A DNA stretch of 64,000 nt, taken from Tipula vernalis. Lineage: Eukaryota > Arthropoda > Insecta > Diptera > Tipulidae. Numbering within the stretch: the stretch's first letter is position 1; the number at the start of each line of letters is the position of its first letter. Location: positions 95,085,930 to 95,149,929 of the forward strand of contig OY282560.1 of assembly GCA_958295665.1 (NCBI GenBank). Reading direction: 5' to 3'. The translations under genes and the position numbers were made by a program. Positions 24,101 through 36,420 of the stretch are shown here, one piece after another. The notes below the pieces were generated by a model that was given only the letters and a program-made list of their open reading frames with translations, did not search any database and was not told the origin of the DNA.

Positions 24101-27100
24101 CCATTGTAATCGGACCATTTAAGATTTTTCCCGCCCAAAAACTTGTGGGCTACAGCACAGTTGATTTTCAATAAAATTGAATTTTCTAAGAAATGTTTAG
24201 AAATAATCAAGCAATCAAAATAAAAATTGTCACAGCAATTACAGGTCCCGAAACCTGTTGATAGAGGTATCAACCATCGTAATCAGACCATTTTAGATTT
24301 TTGCCGCCCAAAAACTTGTGGGCTACAGCACAGTTGATTTTCAATAAAATTAAATTTTCTAAGAAATGTTTAGAAATAATCAAGCAATCAAAATGAAAAT
24401 TGTCACAGCAATTACAGGTCCCGAAACCTATTGATAGAGGTATCAACCATCGTAATCGGACCATTTTAGATTTTTGCCGCCCAAAAACTTGTGGGCTACA
24501 ACACAGTTGATTTTCAATAAAATTGAATATTCTAAGAAATGTTTAGAAATAATCAAGTTATCAAAATGAAAATTATCACAGCAATTACAGGTCCCGAAAC
24601 CTGTTGATAGAGGTATCAACCATCGTAATCAGACCATTTTAGATTTTTGCCGCCCAAAAACTTGTGGGCTATAGCACAGTTGATTTTCAATAAAATTAAA
24701 TTTTCTAAGAAATGTTTAGAAATAATCAAGCAATCAAAATGCAAATTGTCACAGCAATTACAGGTCCCGAAACCTATTGATAGAGGTATCAACCATCGTA
24801 ATCGGACCATTTTAGATTTTTGCCGCCCAAAAACTTGTGGGCTATAGTACAGTTGATTTTCAATAAAATTGAATTTTCTAAGAAATGTTAAGAAATAATC
24901 GACCAATCAAAATGAAAATTGTCACAGCAATTACAGGTCCCGAAACCTATTGATAGAGGTATCAACCATCGTAATCGGACCATTTTAGATTTTGGCCGCC
25001 CAAAAACTTGTGGGCTATAGTACAGTTGATTTTCAATAAAATTGAATTTTCTAAGAAATGTTAAGAAATAATCGACCAATCAAAATGAAAATTGTCACAG
25101 CAATTACAGGTCCCGAAACCTATTGATAGAGGTATCAACCATCGTAATCGGACCATTTTAGATTTTTGCCGCCCAAAAACTTGTGGGCTACAGCACAGTT
25201 GATTTTCAATAAAATTGAATTTTCTAAGAAATGTTAAGAAAAAATCGACCAATCAAAATGCAAATTGTCACAGCAATTACAGGTCCCGAAACCTATTGAT
25301 AGAGGTATCAACCATCGTAATCAGACCATTTTAGATTTTTGCCGCCCAAAAACTTGTGGGTTATAGCACAGTTGATTTTCAATAAAATTGAATTTTCTAA
25401 GAAATGTTTAGAAATAAACAAGCAATCAAAAATGAAAATTGTCACAGCAATTACAGGTCCCGAAACCTATTGATAGAGGTATCAACCATCGTAATCGGAC
25501 CATTTTAGATTTTTGCCGCTCAAAAACTTGTGGGCTATAGCACAGTGGATTTTCAATAAAATTGAATTTTCTAAGAAATGTTTAGAAATAATCAAGCAAT
25601 CAAAATGAAAATTGTCACAGCAATTACAGGTCCCGAAACATATTGATAGAGGTATCAACCATCGTAATCGGACCATTTTAGATTTTTGCCGCTCAAAAAC
25701 TTGTGGGCTATAGCACAGTTGATTTTCAATAAAATTGAATTTTCTAAGAAATGTTAAGAAATAATCGACCAATCAAAATGAAAATTGTCACAGCAATTAC
25801 AGGTCCCGAAACCTATTGATAGAGGTATCAACCATCGTAATCGGACCATTTTAAATTTTTGCCGCCCAAAAACTTGTGGGCTATAGCTCAGTTGTTTTTC
25901 AATAAAATTGAATTTTCTAAGAAATGTTTAGAAATAATCGAGCAATCAAAATGAAAATTGTCACAGCAATTACAGGTCCCGAAACCTATTGATAGAGGTA
26001 TCAGCCATTGTAATCGGACCATTTTAGATTTTTGCCGCCCAAAAACTTGTGGGCTATAGCTCAGTTGATTTTCAATAAAATTGAATTTTCTAAGAAATGT
26101 TAAGAAATAATCGAGCAATCAAAATGAAAATTGTCACAGCAATTACAGGTCCCGAAACCTATTGATAGAGGTATCAACCATCGTAATCAGACCATTTTAG
26201 ATTTTTGCCGCTCAAAAACTTGTGGGCTATAGCACAGTTGATTTTCAATAAAATTGAATTTTCTAAGAAATGTTTAGAAATAATCAAGCAATCAAAATGA
26301 AAATTGTCACAGCCATTACAGGTCCCGAAACCTATTGATAGAGGTATCAACCATCGTAATCAGACCATTTTAGATTTTTGCCGCCCAAAAACTTGTGGGT
26401 TATAACACAGTTGATTTTCAATAAAATTGAATTTTCTAAGAAATGTATAGAAATAATCAAGCAATCAAAATAAAAATTGTCACAGCAATTACAGGTCCCG
26501 AAACCTATTGATAGAGGTATCAACCATCGTAATCGGACCATTTTAGATTTTTGCCGCTCAAAAACTTGTGGGCTATAGCACAGTTGATTTTCAATAAAAT
26601 TGAATTTTCTAAGAAATGTTTAGAAATAATCAAGCAATCAAAATGAAAATTGTCACAGCAATTACAGGTCCCGAAACCTGTTGATAGAGGTATCAACCAT
26701 CGTAATCAGACCATTTTAGATTTTTGCCGCTCAAAAACTTGTGGGCTATAGCACAGTTGATTTTCAATAAAATTGAATTTTCTAAGAAATGTTTAGAAAT
26801 AATCAAGCAATCAAAATGAAAATTGTCACAGCAATTACAGGTCCCGAAACCTATTGATAGAGGTATCAACCATCGTAATCGGACCATTTTAGATTTTGGC
26901 GGCCCAAAAACTTGTGGGCTATAGTACGGTTGATTTTCAATAAAATTGAATTTGCTAAGAAATGTTAAGAAATAATCGACCAATCAAAATTTAAATTGTC
27001 ACAGCAATTACAGGTCTCGAAACCTATTGATAGAGGTATCAACCATCGTAATCGGACCATTTTAGATTTTTGCCGCTCAAAAACTTGTGGGCTATAGCAC

Positions 27101-27862
27101 AGTTGATTTTCAATAAAATTGAATTTTCTAAGAAATGTTAAGAAATAATCGAGCAATCAAAATGAAAATTGTCACAGCAATTACAGGTCCCGAAACCTAT
27201 TGATAGAGGTATCAACCATCGTAATCAGACCATTTTAGATTTTTGCCGCTCAAAAATTTGTGGGCTATAGCACAGTTGATTTTCAATAAAATTGAATTTT
27301 CTAAGAAATGTTTAGAAATAATCGACCAATCAAAATGAAAATTGTCACAGCAATTACAGGTCCCGAAACCTATTGATAGAGGTATCAACCATCGTAATCA
27401 GACCATTTTAGATTTTTGCCGCCCAAAAACTTGTGGGTTATAGCACAAATGATTTTCAATAAAATTGAATTTTCTAAGAAATGTTTAGAAATAAACAAGC
27501 AATCAAAAATGAAAATTGTCACAGCAATTACAGGTCCCGAAACCTATTGATAGAGGTATCAACCATCGTAATCGGACCATTTTAGATTTTTGCCGCTCAA
27601 AAACTTGTGGGCTATAGCACAGTTGATTTTCAATAAAATTGAATTTTCTAAGAAATGTTTAGAAATAATCAAGCAATCAAAATGAAAATTGTCACAGCAA
27701 TTACAGGTCCCGAAAAATATTGATAGAGGTATCAACCATCGTAATCGGACCATTTTAAATTTTTGCCGCTCAAAAACTTGTGGGCTATAGCACAGTTGAT
27801 TTTCAATAAAATTGAATTTTCTAAGAAATGTTAAGAAATAATCGACCAATCAAAATGAAAAT
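24101..27862 (+). repeat. Mixed satellite monomers at the domain 1 to domain 2 transition
   Basis: After about 24.1 kb the GTAGTCAG and CCATAACC variants vanish and AAACAAGC monomers with one extra base (AATCAAAAATG) appear at about 25415 and 27490. A private variant monomer near 24530-24565 has AATATTCTAAG and AAGTTATC. Copies near 24740 and 25260 have AAAATGCAAATTG. The block 25482-26690 is the right partner of the long-range duplication that starts at 10762, and 25850-26110 also matches about 3180-3440. Nothing but satellite is present. Confidence 0.75.
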
Positions 27863-29250
27863 TGTCACAGCAATTACAGGTCCCGAAACCTATTGATAGA
27901 GGTATCAACCATCGTAATCAGACCATTTTAGATTTTTGCCGCCCAAAAACTTGTGGGTTATAGCACAGTTGATTTTCAATAAAATTGAATTTTCTAAGAA
28001 ATGTTTAGAAATAAACAAGCAATCAAAAATGAAAATTGTCACAGCAATTACAGGTCCCGAAACCTATTGATAGAGGTATCAACCATCGTAATCGGACCAT
28101 TTTAGATTTTTGCCGCCCAAAAACTTGTGGGCTATAGCACAGTTGATTTTCAATAAAATTGAATTTTCTAAGAAATGTTTAGAAATAATCAAGCAATCAA
28201 AATGAAAATTGTCACAGCAATTACAGGTCCCGAAACCTGTTGATAGAGGTATCAACCATCGTAATCGGACCATTTTAGATTTTTGCCGCCCAAAAACTTG
28301 TGGGTTATAGCACAGTTGATTTTCAATAAAATTGAATTTTCTAAGAAATGTTTAGAAATAAACAAGCAATCAAAAATGAAAATTGTCACAGCAATTACAG
28401 GTCCCGAAACCTATTGATAGAGGTATCAACCATCGTAATCGGACCATTTTAGATTTTTGCCGCTCAAAAATTTGTGGGCTATAGCACAGTTGATTTTCAA
28501 TAAAATTGAATTTTCTAAGAAATGTTAAGAAATAATCGACCAATCAAAATGAAAATTGTCACAGCAATTACAGGTCCCGAAACCTATTGATAGAGGTATC
28601 AACCATCGTAATCAGACCATTTTAGATTTTTGCCGCCCAAAAACTTGTGGGTTATAGCACAGTTGATTTTCAATAAAATTGAATTTTCTAAGAAATGTTT
28701 AGAAATAAACAAGCAATCAAAAATGAAAATTGTCACAGCAATTACAGGTCCCGAAACCTATTGATAGAGGTATCAACCATCGTAATCAGACCATTTTAGA
28801 TTTTTGCCGCTCAAAAACTTGTGGGCTATAGCACAGTTGATTTTCAATAAAATTGAATTTTCTAAGAAATGTTTAGAAATAATCAAGCAATCAAAATGAA
28901 AATTGTCACAGCAATTACAGGTCCCGAAACCTGTTGATAGAGGTATCAACCATCGTAATCGGACCATTTTAGATTTTTGCCGCCCAAAAACTTGTGGGTT
29001 ATAGCACAGTTGATTTTCAATAAAATTGAATTTTCTAAGAAATGTTTAGAAATAAACAAGCAATCAAAAATGAAAATTGTCACAGCAATTACAGGTCCCG
29101 AAACCTATTGATAGAGGTATCAACCATCGTAATCGGACCATTTTAGATTTTTGCCGCTCAAAAATTTGTGGGCTATAGCACAGTTGATTTTCAATAAAAT
29201 TGAATTTTCTAAGAAATGTTAAGAAATAATCGACCAATCAAAATGAAAAT
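27863..29250 (+). repeat. 4-monomer (694-bp) tandem higher-order repeat, 2 copies
   Basis: The two units are 27863-28556 and 28557-29250. Each has four monomers of 174, 173, 174 and 173 bp. The first and third carry GGGTTATAG and end AAACAAGCAATCAAAAATG with one extra base; the second is CTATAG with ATCAAGC; the fourth has GCTCAAAAATTT with GTTAAG and ATCGACC. The second monomers differ (AATCGG/GCCGCCC against AATCAG/GCCGCTC), so this is a duplication followed by small exchanges. Confidence 0.82.
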
Positions 29251-32200
29251 TGTCACAGCAATTACAGGTCCCGAAACCTATTGATAGAGGTATCAACCAT
29301 CGTAATCGGACCATTTTAGATTTTTGCCGCTCAAAAACTTGTGGGCTATAGCACAGTTGATTTTCAATAAAATTGAATTTTCTAAGAAATGTTTAGAAAT
29401 AATCAAGCAATCAAAATGAAAATTGTCACAGCAATTACAGGTCCCGAAACATATTGATAGAGGTATCAACCATCGTAATCGGACCATTTTAGATTTTTGC
29501 CGCTCAAAAACTTGTGGGCTATAGCACAGTTGATTTTCAATAAAATTGAATTTTCTAAGAAATGTTAAGAAATAATCGACCAATCAAAATGAAAATTGTC
29601 ACAGCAATTACAGGTCCCGAAACCTATTGATAGAGGTATCAACCATCGTAATCAGACCATTTTAGATTTTTGCCGCCCAAAAACTTGTGGGTTATAGCAC
29701 AGTTGATTTTCAATAAAATTAAATTTTCTAAGAAATGTTTAGAAATAATCAAGCAATCAAAATGAAAATTGTCACAGCAATTACAGGTCCTGAAACCTGT
29801 TGATAGAGGTATCAACCATCGTAATCAGACCATTTTAGATTTTTGCCGCCCAAAAACTTGTGGGCTACAGCACAGTTGATTTTCAATAAAATTAAATTTT
29901 CTAAGAAATGTTTAGAAATAATCAAGCAATCAAAATGAAAATTGTCACAGCAATTACAGGTCCCGAAACCTATTGATAGAGGTATCAACCATCGTAATCG
30001 GACCATTTTAGATTTTGGCCGCCCAAAAACTTGTGGGCTATAGTACGGTTGATTTTCAATAAAATTGAATTTGCTAAGAAATGTTAAGAAATAATCGACC
30101 AATCAACATGAAAATTGTCACAGCAATTACAGGTCCCGAAACCTATTGATAGAGGTATCAACCATCGTAATCGGACCATTTTAGATTTTTGCCGCTCAAA
30201 AACTTGTGGGCTATAGCACAGTTGATTTTCAATAAAATTGAATTTTCTAAGAAATGTTAAGAAATAATCGAGCAATCAAAATGAAAATTGTCACAGCAAT
30301 TACAGGTCCCAAAACCTATTGATAGAGGTATCAACCATCGTAATCAGACCATTTTAGATTTTTGCCGCTCAAAAACTTGTGGGTTATAGCACAGTTGATT
30401 TTCAATAAAATTGAATTTTCTAAGAAATGTTTAGAAATAAACAAGCAATCAAAAATGAAAATTGTCACAGCAATTACAGGTCCCGAAACCTATTGATAGA
30501 GGTATCAACCATCGTAATCGGACCATTTTAGATTTTTGCCGCCCAAAAACTTGTGGGTTATAGCACAGTTGATTTTCAATAAAATTGAATTTTCTAAGAA
30601 ATGTTTAGAAATAAACAAGCAATCAAAAATGAAAATTGTCACAGCAATTACAGGTCCCGAAACCTATTGATAGAGGTATCAACCATCGTAATCGGACCAT
30701 TTTAGATTTTTGCCGCTCAAAAATTTGTGGGCTATAGCACAGTTGATTTTCAATAAAATTGAATTTTCTAAGAAATGTTAAGAAATAATCGACCAATCAA
30801 AATGAAAATTGTCACAGCAATTACAGGTCCCGAAACCTATTGATAGAGGTATCAACCATCGTAATCGGACCATTTTAGATTTTTGCCGCTCAAAAACTTG
30901 TGGGCTATAGCACAGTTGATTTTCAATAAAATTGAATTTTCTAAGAAATGTTTAGAAATAATCAAGCAATCAAAATGAAAATTGTCACAGCAATTACAGG
31001 TCCCGAAACATATTGATAGAGGTATCAACCATCGTAATCGGACCATTTTAGATTTTTGCCGCTCAAAAACTTGTGGGCTATAGCACAGTTGATTTTCAAT
31101 AAAATTGAATTTTCTAAGAAATGTTAAGAAATAATCGACCAATCAAAATGAAAATTGTCACAGCAATTACAGGTCCCGAAACCTATTGATAGAGGTATCA
31201 ACCATCGTAATCAGACCATTTTAGATTTTTGCCGCCCAAAAACTTGTGGGTTATAGCACAGTTGATTTTCAATAAAATTAAATTTTCTAAGAAATGTTTA
31301 GAAATAATCAAGCAATCAAAATGAAAATTGTCACAGCAATTACAGGTCCCGAAACCTGTTGATAGAGGTATCAACCATCGTAATCAGACCATTTTAGATT
31401 TTTGCCGCCCAAAAACTTGTGGGCTACAGCACAGTTGATTTTCAATAAAATTAAATTTTCTAAGAAATGTTTAGAAATAATCAAGCAATCAAAATGAAAA
31501 TTGTCACAGCAATTACAGGTCCCGAAACCTATTGATAGAGGTATCAACCATCGTAATCGGACCATTTTAGATTTTGGCCGCCCAAAAACTTGTGGGCTAT
31601 AGTACGGTTGATTTTCAATAAAATTGAATTTGCTAAGAAATGTTAAGAAATAATCGACCAATCAACATGAAAATTGTCACAGCAATTACAGGTCCCGAAA
31701 CCTATTGATAGAGGTATCAACCATCGTAATCGGACCATTTTAGATTTTTGCCGCTCAAAAATTTGTGGGCTATAGCACAGTTGATTTTCAATAAAATTGA
31801 ATTTTCTAAGAAATGTTAAGAAATAATCGACCAATCAAAATGAAAATTGTCACAGCAATTACAGGTCCCGAAACCTATTGATAGAGGTATCAACCATCGT
31901 AATCGGACCATTTTAGATTTTTGCCGCTCAAAAACTTGTGGGCTATAGCACAGTTGATTTTCAATAAAATTGAATTTTCTAAGAAATGTTTAGAAATAAT
32001 CAAGCAATCAAAATGAAAATTGTCACAGCAATTACAGGTCCCGAAACATATTGATAGAGGTATCAACCATCGTAATCGGACCATTTTAGATTTTTGCCGC
32101 TCAAAAACTTGTGGGCTATAGCACAGTTGATTTTCAATAAAATTGAATTTTCTAAGAAATGTTAAGAAATAATCGACCAATCAAAATGAAAATTGTCACA

Positions 32201-32480
32201 GCAATTACAGGTCCCGAAACCTATTGATAGAGGTATCAACCATCGTAATCAGACCATTTTAGATTTTTGCCGCCCAAAAACTTGTGGGTTATAGCACAGT
32301 TGATTTTCAATAAAATTAAATTTTCTAAGAAATGTTTAGAAATAATCAAGCAATCAAAATGAAAATTGTCACAGCAATTACAGGTCCCGAAACCTGTTGA
32401 TAGAGGTATCAACCATCGTAATCAGACCATTTTAGATTTTTGCCGCCCAAAAACTTGTGGGCTACAGCACAGTTGATTTT
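29251..32480 (+). repeat. 9-monomer higher-order repeat followed by shortened 6-mer and partial copies
   Basis: Copy 1 (29251-30809) has nine monomers, two of them 174 bp, for 1559 bp. Copy 2 (30810-31847) repeats the first six (1038 bp), and a third partial copy starts at 31848 with the same GCCGCTC then ACATATTG order. Distinctive monomers are ACATATTG (29447, 31006, 32044), GGGTTATAG with A125, CTACAG with A125, and TTGGCC with GTACGGTTG, GAATTTGCT and CAACATG. The sixth monomer of copy 2 has GCTCAAAAATTT and GTTAAG, which in copy 1 belong to the ninth, suggesting loss of three monomers by exchange between homologous positions. A further partial reuse lies at about 33.2-34.1 kb. Confidence 0.82.
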
Positions 32481-32494
32481 CAATAAAATTAAAT

Positions 32495-35400
32495 TTTCTA
32501 AGAAATGTTAAGAAATAATCGAACAATCAAAATGAAAATTGTCACAGCAATTACAGGTCCCGAAACCTATTGATAGAGGTATCAGCCATTGTAATCGGAC
32601 CATTTTAGATTTTTGCCGCCCAAAAACTTGTGGGCTATAGCACAGTTAATTTTCAATAAAATTGAATTTGCTAAGAAATGTTTAGAAATAATCAAGCAAT
32701 CAAAATGAAAATTGTCACAGCAATTACAGGTCCCGAAACCTATTGATAGAGGTATCAGCCATCGTAATCGGACCATTTTAGATTTTTGCGGCCCAAAAAC
32801 TTGTGGGCTATAGCAGAGTTTTTTTTCAATAAAATTGAATTTTCTAAGAAATGTTTAGAAATAATCGACCAATCAAAATGAAAATTGTCACAGCAATTAC
32901 AGGTCCCTAAACCTATTGATAGAGGTATCAGCCATTGTAATCGGACCATTTTAGATTTTTGCCGCCCAAAAAATTTGTGGGCTACAGCACATTTGATTTT
33001 CAATAAAATTGAATTTTTTAAGAAATGTTAAGAAATAATCGAGCAATCAAAATGAAAATTGTCACAGCAATTACAGGTCCCGAAACCTATTGATAGAGGT
33101 ATCAGCCATTGTAATCGGACGAGTTTAGATTTTTGCCGCCCAAAAACTTGTGGGCTACAGCACAGTTGATTTTCAATAAAATTGAATTTTCTAAGAAATG
33201 TTTAGAAATAAACAAGCAATCAAAAATGAAAATTGTCACAGCAATTACAGGTCCCGAAACCTATTGATAGAGGTATCAACCATCGTAATCGGACCATTTT
33301 AGATTTTTGCCGCCCAAAAACTTGTGGGTTATAGCACAGTTGATTTTCAATAAAATTGAATTTTCTAAGAAATGTTTAGAAATAAACAAGCAATCAAAAA
33401 TGAAAATTGTCACAGCAATTACAGGTCCCGAAACCTATTGATAGAGGTATCAACCATCGTAATCGGACCATTTTAGATTTTTGCCGCTCAAAAATTTGTG
33501 GGCTATAGCACAGTTGATTTTCAATAAAATTGAATTTTCTAAGAAATGTTAAGAAATAATCGACCAATCAAAATGAAAATTGTCACAGCAATTACAGGTC
33601 CCGAAACCTATTGATAGAGGTATCAACCATCGTAATCGGACCATTTTAGATTTTGGCCGCCCAAAAACTTGTGGGCTATAGTACGGTTGATTTTCAATAA
33701 AATTGAATTTGCTAAGAAATGTTAAGAAATAATCGACCAATCAACATGAAAATTGTCACAGCAATTACAGGTCCCGAAACCTATTGATAGAGGTATCAAC
33801 CATCGTAATCGGACCATTTTAGATTTTTGCCGCTCAAAAACTTGTGGGCTATAGCACAGTTGATTTTCAATAAAATTGAATTTTCTAAGAAATGTTAAGA
33901 AATAATCGACCAATCAAAATGAAAATTGTCACAGCAATTACAGGTCCCGAAACCTATTGATAGAGGTATCAACCATCGTAATCAGACCATTTTAGATTTT
34001 TGCCGCCCAAAAACTTGTGGGTTATAGCACAGTTGATTTTCAATAAAATTAAATTTTCTAAGAAATGTTTAGAAATAATCAAGCAATCAAAATGAAAATT
34101 GTCACAGCGATTACAGGTCCCGAAACCTGTTGATAGAGGTATCAACCATCGTAATCGGACCATTTTAGATTTTTGCCGCCCAAAAACTTGTGGGCTATAG
34201 TACAGTTGATTTTCAATAAAATTGAATTTTCTAAGAAATGTTAAGAAATAATCGAGCAATCAAAATGAAAATTGTCACAGCAATTACAGGTCCCGAAACC
34301 TATTGATAGAGGTATCAGCCATTGTAATCGGACCAGTTTAGATTTTTGCCGCCCAAAAACTTGTGGGCTACAGCACAGTTGATTTTCAATAAAATTAAAT
34401 TTTCTTAGAAATGTTAGAAATAAACAAGCAATCAACATGAAAATTGTCACAGCAATTACAGGTCCCGAAACCTGTTGATAGAGGTATCAACCATCGTAAT
34501 CGGACCATTTTAGATTTTTGCCGCCCAAAAACTTGTGGGCTATAGCACAGTTGATTTTCAATAAAATTAAATTTTTTAAGAAATGTTAAGAAATAATCGA
34601 CCAATCAAAATGAAAATTGTCACAGCAATTACAGGTCCCGAAACCTATTGATAGAGGTATCAACCATCGTAATCGGACCATTTTAGATTTTTGCCGCCCA
34701 AAAACTTGTGGGCTATAGTACAGTTGATTTTCAATAAAATTGAATTTTCTAAGAAATGTTAAGAAATAATCGAGCAATCAAAATGAAAATTATCACAGCA
34801 ATTACAGGTCCCGAAACCTATTGATAGAGGTATCAGCCATTGTAATCGGACCATTTTAGATTTTTGCCGCCCAAAAACTTGTGGGCTACAGCACAGTTGA
34901 TTTTCAATAAAATTGAATTTTCTAAGAAATGTTAAGAAATAATCGAACAATCAAAATGAAAATTGTCACAGCAATTACAGGTCCCGAAACCTATTGATAG
35001 AGGTATCAGCCATTGTAATCGGACCATTTTAGATTTTTGCCGCCCAAAAACTTGTGGGCTATAGCACAGTTAATTTTCAATAAAATTGAATTTGCTAAGA
35101 AATGTTTAGAAATAATCAAGCAATCAAAATGAAAATTGTCACAGCAATTACAGGTCCCGAAACCTATTGATAGAGGTATCAGCCATCGTAATCGGACCAT
35201 TTTAGATTTTTGCGGCCCAAAAACTTGTGGGCTATAGCAGAGTTTTTTTTCAATAAAATTGAATTTTCTAAGAAATGTTTAGAAATAATCGACCAATCAA
35301 AATGAAAATTGTCACAGCAATTACAGGTCCCTAAACCTATTGATAGAGGTATCAGCCATTGTAATCGGACCATTTTAGATTTTTGCCGCCCAAAAAATTT

Positions 35401-36420
35401 GTGGGCTACAGCACATTTGATTTTCAATAAAATTGAATTTTTTAAGAAATGTTAAGAAATAATCGAGCAATCAAAATGAAAATTGTCACAGCAATTACAG
35501 GTCCCGAAACCTGTTGATAGAGGTATCAACCATCGTAATCGGAACATTTTAGATTTTTGCCGCCCAAAAACTTGTGGGCTATAGCACAGTTGATTTTCAA
35601 TAAAATTAAATTTTCTAAGAAATGTTAAGAAATAATCGAGCAATCAAAATGAAAATTATCACAGCAATTACAGGTCCCGAAACCTATTGATAGAGGTATC
35701 AGCCATTGTAATCGGACCATTTTAGATTTTTGCGGCCCAAAAACTTGTGGGCTATAGCACAGTTGTTTTTCAATAAAATTGAATTTTCTAAGAAATGTTT
35801 ACAAATAATCGACCAATCAAAATGAAAATTGTCACAGCAATTACAGGTCCCAAAACCTATTGATAGAGGTATCAGCCATTGTAATCGGACCATTTTAGAT
35901 TTTTACCGCCCAAAAACTTGTGGGCTACAGCACAGTTGATTTTCAATAAAATTGAATTTTCTAAGAAATGTTAAGAAATAATCGAACAATCAAAATGAAA
36001 ATTGTCACAGCAATTACAGGTCCCTAAACCTATTGATAGAGGTATCAGCCATTGTAATCGGACCATTTTAGATTTTTGCCGCCCAAAAACTTGTGGGCTA
36101 TAGCACAGTTAATTTTCAATAAAATTGAATTTGCTAAGAAATGTTTAGAAATAATCAAGCAATCAAAATGAAAATTGTCACAGCAATTACAGGTCCCGAA
36201 ACCTATTGATAGAGGTATCAGCCATCGTAATCGGACCATTTTAGATTTTTGCGGCCCAAAAACTTGTGGGCTATAGCAGAGTTTTTTTTTCAATAAAATT
36301 GAATTTTCTAAGAAATGTTTAGAAATAATCGACCAATCAAAATGAAAATTGTCACAGCAATTACAGGTCCCTAAACCTATTGATAGAGGTATCAGCCATT
36401 GTAATCGGACCAATTTATAT
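32495..36420 (+). repeat. Three-copy module with T-run and CCCTAAACC markers
   Basis: Three blocks share a rare monomer trio: about 32505-33065, 34929-35485 and 35985-36415. The trio is CAGCCATTG with GTTAATTTTC and GAATTTGCT, then GCGGCCC with GCAGAG and a T run, then CCCTAAACC with CAGCCATTG. The first two copies are offset by 2424 bp (14 monomers plus 2 bases). The T run is 8, 8 and 9 bases long at 32819, 35243 and 36282. Between them lie partial reuses of the 9-mer HOR. The copy near 34395 is also aberrant (TTTCTTAGAAATGTTAG). Confidence 0.78.
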
